Position numbers and translations under genes: made by a program. The notes below the pieces were generated by a model. That model did not search any database and was not told the DNA's origin. It saw only the letters and a program-made list of their open reading frames with translations. From the NCBI GenBank assembly GCA_034008185.1, contig CM067089.1, positions 19,976,213 through 20,040,212 of the forward strand: DNA of 64,000 nt, given 5' to 3'. Below, piece by piece: positions 47,083 to 60,530 of this stretch. The stretch is from Gorsachius magnificus (Eukaryota > Chordata > Aves > Pelecaniformes > Ardeidae). How positions within the stretch are numbered: the stretch's first letter is position 1; each line of letters opens with the position of its first letter.

Positions 47083-47265
47083 GGGGAATTCTCCCTCCCT
47101 TAATATCTTCAAATCCAAACTGGATGTTTTCCTGAAAGATACACTCCAGCCAAATACAAGTTATAAGCTGCCGAGCAGGAATCACTAGAAAATCTACCAT
47201 TCCTCAGAGAGGGTGAGACTGCGAGGTCTTGAGCCTCTCTTGTCTAAATGCCTGTGAGTTGATGG
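47083..47265 (+). mobile_element. Ancient CR1 LINE, end of RT ORF plus 3' UTR
   Basis: Plus-strand translation from about 47088 gives NSPSLNIFKSKLDVFLKD. This corresponds to the last conserved stretch of CR1 RT (E-S-P-S-L-x-x-F-K-x-x-L-D). It is followed by the old-type 3' UTR ('caggaatcact', then 'ggtgagactgcgaggtcttg' where the family has 'ggtcagactagatgatct'). It is the plus-oriented counterpart of the minus-strand RT fragments at 17.2, 19.7 and 63.2 kb. The terminal repeat is no longer recognisable. Confidence 0.75.
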
Positions 47266-48829
47266 ACTTTCTCTTGCAACCCCTTCCTCCTATTCCCTTA
47301 TCCCTGTAGTTCCTAGCCTAGCTGTTTTGAGAATGGAAGTAGGTATGGCAGTGGGACCTTAGGAAGAAAAGTTTGGAAACATTTTCCTGTTCCTAACTGT
47401 CATTGCTGACCAGTTTGCAGGAAGTTAATATCCTGAATTGCTTCAGAGGTAAAGTGTTGCCCAGAGCTCAGGGAGGACTGAAAGGCAACATAGAAACTGG
47501 GTGTAAACAGGGAATTTGGAAAGAACAAAGCGGGAAGGACGAACTTCAAAAGCCCAGATGAAGTCCAGCATTCATTGGAAGGGAATATTGAGCAACAGTT
47601 GGAGCCTAGGCTGAGGAGGGAGAAGATATGGGAGCTATTAAACACGCTGCATGTTCATGGAGAGAGAAAGAAATGTGAAGGTTGATGACTAATAGAATTT
47701 CTAAGGCATGAAAAGGCAGGATGATTCAGCATGGAGAAGAGCAGCCAGGCTGAGCTGGTTTTCACTGCTCTGAGCTGCCCCTAGGAACTTTCCCCTCCGT
47801 GTCCATGCTGAAAATACAAAAAAGCTGACCCAGGGAAGCTGAAGGGAAGCAACCTCCACAGCTGGAGCATCACGTGGGCACTCCCAGGGACAGGTACGGA
47901 TGCAGGTGCAGAAGACTCCCCTTCCCTGCACTGCCATGTGCAGCCCACATCTGGAGGCAGAGCGGTGTGGAAGGCATCCCAGCTGGGAGGTGAGATAAGA
48001 GCATGAAGCCCCTCCAGCACAGCCAGTTGGCCAGGGCTCAGTCCTAACAGCTGAGCTACAGAAAAGGAGCCGAAATGAAGCTGAAATACCAGGAAGTCTC
48101 ATGAGAACCTGTTATTCTTGTAATCCTGGGTCTGCCTGAGGGCATAGAGATCAAAAATGTTTCCTAACAAAATTGGTTTACTGAGGTTTTAAACTAGAGA
48201 CAGGCAAGGATCCAATCTATGTAGAGAAAACATGCAAGATTCATGCCAAATACAAGCTGAATTATAAGAAACTACTGGCTGGAGCTCCTCTAATCTGTAG
48301 TATATTAGACCTGAGAGGTCCAAGTGGCACTGGTGTGGTAGAAGTCTCCTGACTTCTGAGTGAGGGCTGGTCTGATCCAAGTATCATTCCTGGAGGATAA
48401 AAAGTTGCATTCCCTCTCACTCCTGCAAAGCAGATGAATCCAGGATTTCCTGGTTAGGAAGGACAGGGCGTTCTTCAAGACAAGTAGAAATCTTTGGGCA
48501 AGGCTAAAAGCCAGATCAGTTCTTAACTTCTTCCAGTAGTGTCCTGGGTTCTTCGGAGTTACTACTCTGTATAAATATATGCTGCAATTAACTGGCCAAT
48601 TGGCCAAACATCTACTGGCTCCTGCAGTGCCTGCAGGCTTTCCTAAACAAAAGCACGATCTGCTCCTGTATTGTAGTTCAGTGGTGTGCACTGTATTTAT
48701 GTTCTCAAACGAATGCCTCCAGTCCATTCTTCCCATTAAATCACTCTTGGCTTTTACATGTAACTGAGTCTTGCAGCAGACCTTACTCTTAAGCAGCACT
48801 GACTAGGGCTGCTCGGGACATTTCTGATG
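47266..48829. other. No gene seen
   Basis: Non-coding. Minus-strand frames of 133 and 164 codons (47701-48102, 48305-48799) have no recognisable domain, and the second overlaps a plus-strand frame. No repeat was identified. Confidence 0.6.
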
Positions 48830-48858
48830 AAGTGATTTTTGCCAAAGTGATTTTTGCC
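48830..48858. repeat. 15-bp-period direct duplication
   Basis: The 14-mer 'aagtgatttttgcc' occurs at 48830-48843 and again at 48845-48858, with a single A between. A recent two-copy slippage is the simplest reading. Confidence 0.92.
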
Positions 48859-51800
48859 TCGCAAGATGTCAATTTGAGTCAACATTTTTTCCCCCATAAT
48901 AATCTGTAGTGATGATACCTTTTCATACCAATATTTTTAATCCTTGTTTTTTTTACAGAAAAAAAATTGTATTGAGAATTTACTCTTTTCTGGTTTTAGT
49001 TATTTGTTGGCATTCCTGTGTCATTCAGTTTTCTAACTGGCAATAGGTCTAACCTATTGTAGAAATGTCGTGGCAGCTATTATGTTTTGGGATTAAAAAG
49101 AAGGATGCATGTAGGGAGATGAAACAAATGGGAAAGTGGACACAAGCTCACAGTGCGTTCCTCAAGTGAGATGATATGTGACATAACAGACGGCAAAAGA
49201 TGTGATAGTTATAATACCAGCTATAACAGCCGTTATTTTTATATATTTTTTTTTTAAAGTAAATAAGGGCTGCTGCTACTCAGCAATGATTGCAACATTG
49301 TGTCTTTTCTGGATTATGTCTCTTACCCCTGTGTGCGTATATCGTAGCATTTGGAACAAAAAGGTACTCATAAATTGGATGAGCACCAACTGTTTAAAAT
49401 ATTTTAACATGATTCCCAGTGAAGACTAGAACAGCTATGTCTCAAGAAATGCTGTAAAACTAATACAAGTAACATAAGAATAAATACATATGAGAACATT
49501 TGGGCTTTTTCCCAATAAAGGACATTTTTTCCTGAATGAGTAGATCACAGAAGAAAATATTCCATGCTTTTTTTCACTCTGGCTCAGAATGAAAGGAGAT
49601 TTTCAAATTTTGCACTAGTGAAAAAAACTAATAGCTGTACCCATACATAGAACTTCCATGTTCATATAGAAGTGCAATGTTTTGCTGCTTCTTGATGACT
49701 CTTGTCCTGCTCGTGTGTCCAGGGGAGTGTTGCAGGCCCCAGGGTGAGGTAGACCTGTTATACTCGAGGTTTGTGTCCCCAGTAACAACCAGCACCTACT
49801 TCTCTCTTTAGTAGTTAAAGTTCACCTTTAGTGTTCTTTCTTTAGGGCTGAATGTTCCTTTCAAAATATATGTTATCAATACCCATTATGGATTTAAGTA
49901 TTACTGTTATCTCTATAAATGTCCACTCTGTTTCTGAGTTCTCCCCTTCAGTGACATTTCTGGCAACAAATTACACTATGCAAAAACAAAATTAAAATGA
50001 AAAGCATGTCCTTTTACTGGACTTGAATTTGTTTCACTGAATTACCATTTCTTTAGTTTGTTTTTTTTTTTTTTTACATTATGATTCAAGTGGAGCCAAA
50101 TTTCCCCATCTCCGTTCCCTGGCACTTTCATTGCTCATACAGTTTTATCATGTACCTTCTACTCCTCTCCTTCCTGAAAAAATGGCATTTAACACTCTCT
50201 TCTCAGAGGTTTCTCTTATAGTTCCTTTGCTATTTTCATTACCATTCTCCAAGTTCTGTGTATGGAGGATGCTTTTTGAGGCAGCTAATCATGAATGCAC
50301 ATTAGAACTGGCTGGAGATTTGCTGTGTTTTCATCAGAATGATGAAAATTATTTATGCTGGAACATCTTTTGGTGAAAGATACATCCATTTTTAAATTTG
50401 GAACAACTGAAAAAAAACAATAGAACTACATTTTATCATTAAGTTCAAAGAGATGCTTATTTCATGTAATAAATACACTATATTTATGTTTGCAATCAAA
50501 ATTAAACATTTCCAGATGACAAAAAAATAGGTTTGGGGAATCTAAGAGAAGATTTTTTCTAGACAGTCCTTTTAGGATAAAAGTTACGCACTCAAATCGC
50601 TTGGCCATTAGAGGATGGGAAAAATACTCAGTATACAATTAATTTCTCTCCCATCTGCCCACATTACACTATCTGGGTAAGGCAGCACCATTGATTTTAG
50701 ATAATAGCATTGCAATAGTCTTTGTTATTTCCTATTCCCTCCCACCTGCAGATCCATGTACTGTTTGCCTTTTGATTTTGGCTACATATCCTTGCCTTTC
50801 CATCTGCTCTAAGTATTTCTGAAGAAAGTGTCAGCTCAGTAAGGGCAATGCTTACGCTCCGGCACTCAGCAACAGCTATTCCCCTGCTGAAGCGTGCTGA
50901 GGGCTGTCGGGGCAGCCTGACTTCTATCCATACGCTTCTGCGTCTGCAGGTCTCAGGGAAATTTTACCATCGGATCCCACAAATGCTCGTTACTGGTCTT
51001 TACTCTTTGGAGCATCACCAGTCATCAGATTTCCCTTACAGGTGTCAAAGACATCTGTGTGCAGTGTTGGTCCCTTGGTCTCAGAGAGGTTGCAACTCCT
51101 ACTCCTCTGTTTGCCAGAGAGGGGCAATGTCTCCCAGTCCAAACACCGCCCCAGGGGACCATGCTGTGAACAGAGTGCAGAAAAGAACTCCAGGCAGGTG
51201 TCCTCAGGTGTCTGGGCTGGAGCTGATGTTTCTCTCCAGCCTGTGAGCACCAGCCATTGATGCAGCTGGAGGAAAGCCATCCCGTGCTGGGGACAGCAGG
51301 GAGTGGGCACTGCCTGGACAGCAAGAACAATGCTCTTTTAAACCCAGGCAAAAAGTTGCTTTGCCAGTTTTTGGCTGGTAAATTGACACTTTCATTCTCA
51401 GCAAGTCCAGCAGACACATTGGTACTGAGACAGTTGACCTCACAGCAATTAGATGATTTTAACTAGTGTGGCAGACATTTCAGACAAAGCAACTGATGTG
51501 TGGGCAAGTGCATCATGAATTACATGAAGATATCAAGGTCCTAAAGCTGTGAAGTGTCCAGTGTTCAAAGCTACTACTAGTTTTGGAAGGAGGTAATTTT
51601 GTCCAGAGCACAACAGCATTTGAGCTAAATGGGCTATTTTAGGAGGTTGGAGAGCCCTTGCCAAGCTGTTCTCCTTGAGCTGTCAGACCAGTGGGGTTCT
51701 TCAGGTGTTATTAATGCTGAAAGCTTTTTGCTTGGACTAGCATGGAGAGATAAGGATGTCTCCTGGGAAGTTAAAAGGCTGCTTTGCACATAATAAAAGA

Positions 51801-54800
51801 TGCTTTAATACCGTCCCGTGGAGATTCATCTTGTTTCTAATCTATCAAAACTAATTTGTGCCTTGAGGGCCTTTGGACCATTGCCCAAGTTGCCTTGCCC
51901 ATCTCTCATAAGAAAAAGCAAAGTTTGGCAGCATCATCATTTCATGAATGAAGCAGATTGATGTAAACAATGCTGGAAGTTTAATGGGGTCTATACTTAC
52001 AAGCATTAGTCCCACTCTGACCCCATACTCTAGACTCCTGCTGACCTGGGGGTTAGGCTCGTCTGAAGATAACATGAGTTTCTACACCAGTCCCCGGATT
52101 TATTCAAGCTTGTGTTGACTTTCAGCCTGTCTGCCTAAAATATACACGAGGAAGGACAGATTGCTTTCTGCACCAAGTGCTGTCTGAAGGAAGTGTCTGC
52201 TGAGTTTTTGGTTCTGGGCCAAGTTTCCTGCTGTCTAGCATTAGGGCTTTGGCAAGGCAGTCTGGGCCCTGTCACAAAAAGAATCTATAAAAATGGGTTT
52301 TCCTTGTCATCACACATAATTAAGGACAACATTTTAATCAGGCTGCTCCCACTTAATTGCAGTGCTTTGCGTTAGCTACCCTGGACCTGCTGTTTTAAGT
52401 AGATCCAATACATTTGTCAGACTGGGTCAGGCTGGGAAGATGAAACCTCATCGGAGATATGGAGAAGTCGATTATTTTCTAAGGAAGGAATGTGCTCATG
52501 TCATGGTGTGTTACAAAATAACCATGGTTAAATGCAGGAGGGATTGATTGCTGTGGTACTGGAAGCAGTCAGCTTTAAACTCTGGTAGCTTGCTGTGGTT
52601 TAAGAGACCACATGGAGAGCTGAAGCTTTCAGAATCAAATCTTGCAACTGGACAGGCAATTTTGATTGACTGATGGTTTTATTTTGATTTAAATAGAAAA
52701 CAGAGCAATTACAAGAATTTTTAGGTGCCTCATACATGAAAGATATCTCTAAAAACTCAAGACCTGCTTTTACTTAAAAAATAAACCAAAGAAGAACTCA
52801 ACCAGGGAGGCAAGAGGTTACTATACCTTCTGATTATTCACAGCCCAATGGCTCCAAAAAATTTTTGCAAAAGGCTTTTTTGCAGCATGCCTTGGAAGTC
52901 ACCATTTTTAGACCCTGTCAGCTCAAGGCATAGGAGGGAAGAACATCTTCCAGCATCATGGAGGCCTTAAAACCTGTTTGGTTGGTAGCCAGAAGGACCC
53001 CACAGGAATGCTCAAGCAAAGGAAACTCATGAAAGGAGACAATCCTTCCATTGCTGGGCCATGATGATCTCCACAGCTTGTTCTAAGTGCTACAGAGAAG
53101 CCAGTGGGCAGGCCTGATATCTTGAGCTCCCTGTGCAATGATCCACTCAGTCCACAATGCATTTTGCTCCAGCTTCAGCTTGTAAAGTGCAGCCCAGTAC
53201 AGGGCTGTCATGGAAAAACAGGAATAGACAGGAGAGCTGTAAGAAGTGCATTGGCCTCCTAGTGCTACTCACCATGTACTGTGTTTCAGAAGCTCTCAGG
53301 AATAAGCCATAGAGGCATATGAACGTAGGTTGGCCTTGCACATGTGCATGGTCAGTATGGGACACTGAACTTCTACAAGGTGTCATTGCAAGCCTGCTGG
53401 ATCAGCTGCTATGCTCTGTAGTCTGCTTTAAGCAAAGCTGATCGTTCAAAGGTCATACTTTGAAGGGTGCAACCCTCTGTCAGAGATGTTGGTGCCAGCA
53501 ATTGCGGAATGAGACCTGAGGTGTTTGCCAAACACTTTTAATAAAACCAATCAGTTGTTTATGATATGTTTAAGCCAACTCGGGCTTCCCACCAAGAACC
53601 ACAGGGAACGTCTGGCATCCCTACGTAAGGTGAACTAAGGCCAAAGTTGCCCATTGTGTTCAAATGTATGGACATTTTGTAGTCTATTACCAGAATTTGA
53701 TGGCCCTTACTATTCTTACCCTTGCCTGAGAGAGGCAGATATGGGGAATTGCCACTCCAAGCTGCTGGGAGTACAGGAACTGTAGATTTCAATGAGCAGC
53801 TTTTGAATACACCTGGAGCCACAGTTCCAGTTTTCCCCACAACGTGGCCAGTGAATCTGATATAGAGATGGGCTGGGGGCACTCCTGAAGCTACAGCACA
53901 GAAATCCTAAGAATCTGGACACCAGCTTTATGCCCTAATGACAATCAGCTAGATTTTCTGCTGTCTGAGTGAATGGCTGCCCAAAAGACTGTATTACAAA
54001 CCCAACAGGTCCCATGCAGGACCATCAGACCTGCAGATGATGACAAGTCTGTGTGAATGTCTACAGCAGAAGCTTCACCCTGTACCCCAGTTTGCAGAGA
54101 GGTGGAGGTAAGGCATCTGGCTGCTCTGCAGATGTGGTTTGGCAGTGTGACCCATCCCCCTCTTGATTGTCCAGGCTGTCATCTTGTGCATGCAATTTGC
54201 AGCTGTGGCTTCTGTTGTGTCCGTTTTAGCCAGGTGCAGTGAAAAGGTAGTGGCATGAAGCCAGCTTGGGACTCTTGTCCTGCTTCTTCATGAGCTCTCT
54301 CCTCCCAGCTCCCTGATATTATCAAATCACTTCTTGCTGATGAACAAACCAGGGATTTCTGAGGGCCCAAAGCTGGAGAGAAAGAGTGGTACTGCAAAGC
54401 AGCCAGAAGGGACAATATGCATGCGTGTGCCTTATAGCCTGTTTCACCCTTCATGGAAGGAAGAAGGAACATATCCTATGTCCCTTCCTTCCACCATGGG
54501 ATCATCCAACCCAACACTGTGGGTGATGCGCATAGCCTGGTGCAGGTGCAGGACCATACACCAGGGTCCACAATCCTCTTGTCTTCACATCCACCCTTCT
54601 GTTTAGCTGCAAATTCTGGGCCAAACCCAACACACAGGTAAGTCAGTTTACAAAATTCAGCATCAGTAAACAGGTGAGAAGAGATATGTCCTGTCACCTA
54701 CAGCTATTGCCTTTGAACGCTCTCTAGTGCCTCTCTTCTCATGGGATGGGCTGTGCTGCAGCATGCACACAGGTCTCCACGAAATGCAAAAGGCTGGGCC

Positions 54801-55997
54801 TAGCTGTGATCTTCCCCAAAATACCTATTCAGTCCTCAGGAGTTTTTCAAAGGCTGGATAGCTGGTGGGGAAGAGATGCTAAGCCGGTCTGCATGCTGCC
54901 TGGCTTGCCTGACAGTCCCCAGTGTGATACAGGGCATGGACCTGTTTCACATGAGCTTGCTCAGAAGAGGCAAACCATGTCCGATGCAATGGGACCCACA
55001 GGTGTTTCAGACATGCACTGCCCTGGGATTCCTCATTCTCCTCTTGGTGGTCAGTTCAAGTTATTAAAAGTCAGGCCTGCCATCGGTGTTGGTTTCTTAT
55101 TAATGATTTTGGCCATCACCCGCTGGAAATCTCTTTCCAAATTCCTACCCCAACCACACATATTCACAGGAGAAGAATAAATAACTGGATTGGCCAGAAA
55201 TAGGAGACTGGGAAGTCAGCAGTGAAAATCCCCTTTTGGCAGCTGCTCCATCTGTGGATAAATGCTGAAAGAGAACTGTGCAAAGGGAACATCACTGCTG
55301 CCAGCACCGGCCTCCACTGGACACTGTGTACTGGACCATATTTCGAGGACATCTGTAAACACTTGTCTTTCCAGCATGTCAGGTTCTTGACGGGACTGGA
55401 GAGGATTTACTTCTAGGCAACATGGGAAGGATCAGCTGAGATGGTCCTCTTCTCATTCCAGGATTGCAGTCAAGCTTCCCAGAAGGTGACCAGTCTCACA
55501 GCCCAAGCATTCACAGTCCCACATTCTCCTAATCTTTTACAGCTCAAAGTCACCTGATGCATGCATTTACCTTTGCAATGAAACACAATGGAAACACTTG
55601 CAAGAGCTGTTATGGTATCTCACTAGCAGTGGAGGTAATTCCCCACAGTATTTCCTGAGTGGCAGGAATGGGCCAGTAACTTCATAAGCCATGCCAGTTG
55701 TATCCTCAAAAGGACCTGACTTGGCTAAAAGTTTTGGATCTCTGTGGAAGTGACCTGCAGAAAATGCAGAAAAACATCTGAAATCCCAGGCATCAAAGTC
55801 CCGATTACAAAGGATGTTTGATTGCCTGATTGTTATGGATCACTGGACATTTCTCATTGCCATGGAGTTCTTGAACTCAGCTCACAATAAGCTGTTCTGA
55901 AAGTAAGCATTTGACTGCAGTGAGGGTACAGCAGCGACAAAAGGGAAGAGCAGCGGGCTTTGGGTATTAGCAACCTGTTTATCTCAATCAGTCACCA
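48859..55997. other. No gene seen; long repeat-poor stretch
   Basis: 48860-50760 is AT-rich with a 15-T tract at 50061-50075. 50830-51460 is GC-richer with overlapping chance frames. 52800-55900 is even in composition with many short frames on both strands and a perfect donor-like 'caggtaagt' at 54641-54649. I recognise no domain, RNA gene or transposon. A 'gagccaaatttcccc' word at 50093 could be a scrap of the 9.5-kb MITE family. Confidence 0.55.
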
Positions 55998-56184
55998 GGG
56001 CATGGGATGGGACTCCCAAGGTCTGGATTCTCTTTCCACCTCTACCATGATGTGCTCTATAATCTGTCACTTCATTTACCCATTTCTCAGTTTCCTTTTG
56101 CCTTCCCTAAGATGGTAAGTTTTTCCCACCAGGGGCTTGGATCTCATCAGGGCCTTTAGGTGCTACTGAAATATAAAAATACAG
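55998..56184 (+). mobile_element. Ancient SINE remnant (MIR/CORE type) with sauropsid 3' tail
   Basis: The body reads 'ccagggcatgggatgggact', 'ggtctggattctctttccac', 'ctctaccatgatgtgc', 'tctgtcacttcattta' and 'catttctcagtttcc', the usual MIR-type order. The 3' part 'caggggcttggatctcatca' then 'gggcctttaggtgctactga' 'aatataaaaat' matches the tail of a sauropsid retroposon ending near 'ctaggtgctaccgtaatac'. It keeps nearly full length in plus orientation but is diverged throughout, hence immobile. Whether it is MIR proper or a related CORE-SINE cannot be settled by eye. Confidence 0.7.
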
Positions 56185-57548
56185 CAACACTGGAACTCCT
56201 TGGAGACCTTGTTCCTGCTTCATTTTCAGGCAGTCACACCTCATCACAGCAGAGGGGATAAGGTTTGGATAATGTGCCACATCTTACATACTTCCTTTTC
56301 AGCAGGGTGTTTAAGAGCCCCAGTATATGTATTTAATGAGAGGCTAATATACACCACTTTATGGCTCTTGACAAAGGTGCCTGCACTGACAGTCACAGGA
56401 GATATATTAGGTGCAAATCACAGTGGGCAGGATTGAGACCTGGGTGCCCACTTTGCCAGCAGTAGTCTCTGGGAAACTCAGAGGTGCCTTTTGCATTTCC
56501 TAACTTCTTCTTGAATGAGGAAAGCTCCTGCATGGCTGCCTCAGCTCCAGCCCCTGGAATGAGATGGCAGTAGACACAAGTGACAAAACCAGCTGTGTTC
56601 TGGTGAGGTTTAGCTGCTCCAGCAGATTGCCCCTCTTGTGCGCATCCCTCCCACTGTGGTCAGAATTACTTTTTGCCAACCAGTAAACTGTAGGCAAAAA
56701 TTACATCCCTGGAGAGAAGGATATAGCTGACACCACTGAAGTTTACTCCTATTTGTATAAAATATGTAAACTACAGGGCATGGGCTTATCTGCTGACACT
56801 GTGCCACCATGGTCTCCTGGCACTATCAGAAGGCTTGGCTGAGTGTCATTTGCCCTGTATTGTCAATGGTTCCTGAGAATTCCTCTTTTGTTTGATAAAC
56901 ACTGTGCTTTTGAGGCAAGAGAATCAGTTTTATACCTGCTGGTCCCAAGAAGGCCGTAATGGCTGTGATGGAGAGCAATATCACAACACGGATACATTGC
57001 TGAGCCACAGAGCACTGAGAGAATCAGCCTGGGTCAACATGTTTCATGTTGCCATCTAACTCTTCAAGCCAGCAGCTGGTGTCTTGGCTCTGAAAAGCTT
57101 TAAGATTATTCAATATATAACTATCTCTTCAGATTTGTTTTTCTAATGGCAAGTCAAAGTATGGTTTCAATTTCATCAGAAAAAGTGCTGTTTATACAAG
57201 TGTTTGCAGTGGAGTTTTATGGTCTTGCCCCGGTTGGATCAGACCATTACATCGCATTCTGCCAAAGTTTGTGCCGTGAGTGCTACAGCCAATGCTGATG
57301 CGCAGTGAAGGTACCTTACGTTCAGCACATAGCTCTTCCTTTTTCTTCTTCATTACCACTGAGGGAAATAATTGGGGAAATGCCAAGAAGACTGCTTAAG
57401 GCATGTTTCCAAGTCAGGACCTGGGATGTGGCCAGGTAGCTTTCAGTAACATGACAGGGAGCCAGTTTCCCACAAACCATTTCAAGAATGCACCCTTCAT
57501 CTTCATAGTCCAGTTTCATCACAAATACCAAGGATCCATGAGTGCATG
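56185..57548. other. No gene seen
   Basis: Non-coding. Several short minus-strand frames lie in succession (56500-57008). The one at 56826-57008 includes a hydrophobic run, VVILLSITAITAFLG, but it has no upstream exon, signal context or domain. It is probably chance. Confidence 0.55.
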
Positions 57549-57566
57549 CACACACACACACACACA
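57549..57566. repeat. (CA)9 microsatellite
   Basis: Nine uninterrupted CA dinucleotides are preceded by 'gcatg' and followed by GAGA. Such tracts are commonly length-polymorphic. On the minus strand the tract translates as alternating C and V within a 103-codon frame (57322-57633), which argues that the frame is not real. Confidence 0.95.
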
Positions 57567-60404
57567 GAGAACAAAGCAGAAGAACACATGGCAAAGCAAT
57601 AAAATATAAAATATGGGTGTTCTTGAATTTCATTTTGCCTCAGTGTTTTGGACTATTCCCTTTAGAGAATTCATTTGGTTAAATGCATGCAGTTGTTGTG
57701 TTACTTACTATCATGGACAGACTCAGTCTGTGATCAACACATTGGTCTCTGCCTCTTCTTTCTTTTTCTGCTAGTCATGAGGATGGGTTTGCATTTACCC
57801 ACCAGCTTGTGAGATGGGAATTTGCATCACAGCTCATCAATTACTCCTATCACTTCTCCAGTTGCCTTGTCAGCAAACAAAACAAATCAGAGGAGTTAAG
57901 CACAGTGGCAAAGCCACTGAATGCACAAACACTGTTTTTGCTTGGAGACTTGTATACAAGGCAATAACAGTGATTTTTCTCTAAATGGGGAAACCCTTTC
58001 CTTCCAACAAAGCAGTCCCCATATCAGTAGCACTGCTCTAGTGCCCAGAGAGTTACTGCTGCTTACTGCAAACGCTCAGTCCCAAATCAAAGACCATATT
58101 TCAAACTGAGATTGACAAACGCATTATGTGACACCCTTAGAAAATAGATATAGCTGCCAAAAATAGACCAAACTTCCCTTCATAGTCTAGTCTCAAACAG
58201 TAACTTGCCCATCTGTCCATCTCAGTGGAACGTCAACATGAAGCTGTGCAGCACAGTGTAAAACCGTGCTTTGAAATTCAGCAGGTTGGTTCCTTGGCAC
58301 GCACTCCCAAGAAAACGGTGTTTTAAATCCTATCAGCGTCTCGCTCATGAAAGAAGGTTTCTCAGTTGACCAGCCAAACAGAAACAACATGGTTTCAAAT
58401 CACATTGAAGTGCTTATGATAACTTTTTGTTTTCCCAATAAAAGATGCAAAAAACTTGTTCTTGTTGAGTAAAGTTTTTTCTTTCATTTTGCTCTCCTGA
58501 ATTTTTCTTTAAAAATAATTTAATTAACTTAGGCACAAGAAGCAATTTTAAAAAGTAAAACCCCTGTATTTTAGACTATGTTACTGCAAAATTTTAATAT
58601 TTCTCAAGATCTTCTTTCTCAAAATTTAGTTAATATATAAATTTGTACAGACTTTTGTCATCACAAATGCACATTTTTCAGTGGAAAGTGGTTTGGCTCA
58701 GATGATATGCTTTGCTCAGTATCCATGACATGGAGGAAACAGAGAGAGTATTTTGAGTGCTTCAAGATTTTTATGTTCAAAATAATCTTTCATATAAAGT
58801 TTTTCTAATAGTATTTTCCCAGTTCCTCAAATGAATTTGAGGAATCAGTTCAGTGAAGCCGTCAAAGATTAATTTAACCATGACTTAAGCATGAGACTAC
58901 TCACAAATCCAACCCATTGCTGTGTCTAAATAAACACAAAGCTCAGCTGCACGGCTTTGGTATTCACGTTTCTCTGAGCCACAGCTCTCACTAAAATATA
59001 TTACTCCCTATATAAATGACAACAGCTAGAATTTTTTAACCTCAGTTAAAATGCAAAACCAATGCAGGAATCCCTGTTCCAGCCCTTTCCCTGTTAGATT
59101 TATGATCAAAAATACGATGTGTCTCTCAACAGAGGGAGGTCACGGAATGGTCTGAGCCAATATTGGAGCTTGTGAAAAAATGCGTTGTTGTTTGGTTAAC
59201 CAGTGTCACACAATTAGGCAATGCTCAAAAATCAATTAGTCATACACTATAGCCAAAATGGCATGTTTTTCTAACTGTGGTATATTTTATTTCTTCTTGA
59301 AGCCCTGATACTAGTTTTAATCAAGATGTTTTTAAGTCCTATATGACTTTAAAATGATGATTTCTTAGAAAAAAAAAGTCTTTCAAATCTGGAAATGATA
59401 GAGTCCCTACAACATCCAGAACAGCTTTAGAACAATTACTTTTGTCTGCCCCAATCTGTATTTTCAAAAGCTTTTAGGTCAGTTTGTCTTTCTTCTTTTT
59501 CTTCTTCTTCTTTTTTTTTAATTTAACTAAGATGCAGCTGTGAAAACTGGATTCTTCTTTTGAACTCCTGTATTTACGTTTGCTTCTGGCAGCCCTGAGG
59601 AAATGTGATTGTTTTAAAGCTTGCTGCAGAGTTTAAAAGGTTTTCATATGGGGGGCCAAAAGTAACATATCACACAGTCCAGTGGATTTAGAGGTCCATG
59701 CTGCCTTAATCTCTGTCTGTGGTGATCAGGTGAAGCTGCGGTGTAATTGCAGCACAGGTATACTGGTGATTTCTAGTGATTAAGGCAGCTAATAAAAAGA
59801 TTGATGGGGGAAAGGGTTCTGAGGTGGACCAGCCTTTGCCCCAAGGTCAGGACTATTTGTGCAGAAAGCAAAGCTTCTGATCTGCCTCAAAGGAGAACAT
59901 ACAAGGGTTTTGTAGATACAGCATTTATATAATTAACCTACCTTTTAAGATACATAGAAGCCAAGACTGTTTTGGTCAAGATGCACCAACTAACGTGCTG
60001 GTCAGCATGATGCACAAAATGGGTCTCCTGGCACAGGTAACCTTTACTGCAGAGCTGCCGTTGCCACAAGGCAAACTGCCCACACTTGTGGCATGAAAGT
60101 CAGCAGCAACCAGCCCCAGGTAAGGGTGTCCCTGGGCAGAGGCCACAAGTGTCAGCCTACCTGCTGATCTCCCTTGGGGACTGGAGCACTCTCATGGCTT
60201 TCTGTGTGTATCATGCGTGGAGGTGGACTTTTAACCTCAGCTAAAAGTCAAACCCTCAATCCTAGAGCAAAAACTAGTTTCAATCCTAATCAAAGAAAGA
60301 TTAAAATTGAGTTTTAGTCTCCTAATTAATGCAAATCAGCAACAATCTGTTTAAACAGTATCACCAGACCAAAATGAACAGACTTTGCTGATGAACTAAA
60401 GGCC
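57567..60404. other. No gene; AT-rich block with CTT tract
   Basis: 58390-59060 and 59270-59640 are AT-rich and repeat-poor, with few open frames. A (CTT)n-rich pyrimidine tract lies at 59487-59520. At 60094-60120 an ATG-led run of nine codons meets 'ccccaggtaagg', a donor-like word, without any partner exon. No RNA gene was recognised. Confidence 0.6.
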
Positions 60405-60530
60405 TCGGGTTTGATCCAGAGAAATACTTAGGCACAGTTCTTAATAATACATGCGTAAGTAGTCCTACTAAAATCAGAGGGACTACTCATCCAGCAGGAA
60501 TGTCCCCCTTTGGTACCCTGCTGGATCAAG
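60405..60530. repeat. Palindromic MITE-like sauropsid repeat, copy 2
   Basis: The left arm is 'gggtttgatccagagaaata', the centre is 'gtaagtagtcctactaaaat' followed by 'cagagggactactca', and the right arm is 'ctgctggatcaag'. The near-palindromic 'agtagtcc ... ggactact' core is the hallmark of the family already seen at 7135-7244, and this copy preserves the core better. Terminal arms 'ttgatcca' and 'tggatcaa' are exact inverted copies. It is old, has no coding capacity and is presumably a DNA-transposon derivative. Confidence 0.68.

Noticed and set aside
54641..54649. Perfect splice-donor word 'caggtaagt'
   Set aside because: It occurs by chance at about this frequency in 64 kb. The frames before it have no domain and no matching acceptor, and the plus-strand frame ends at a stop near the word.
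57322..57633. 103-codon minus-strand frame with a hydrophobic, Cys/Val-rich start
   Set aside because: The Cys/Val alternation is simply the translated (CA)9 microsatellite.
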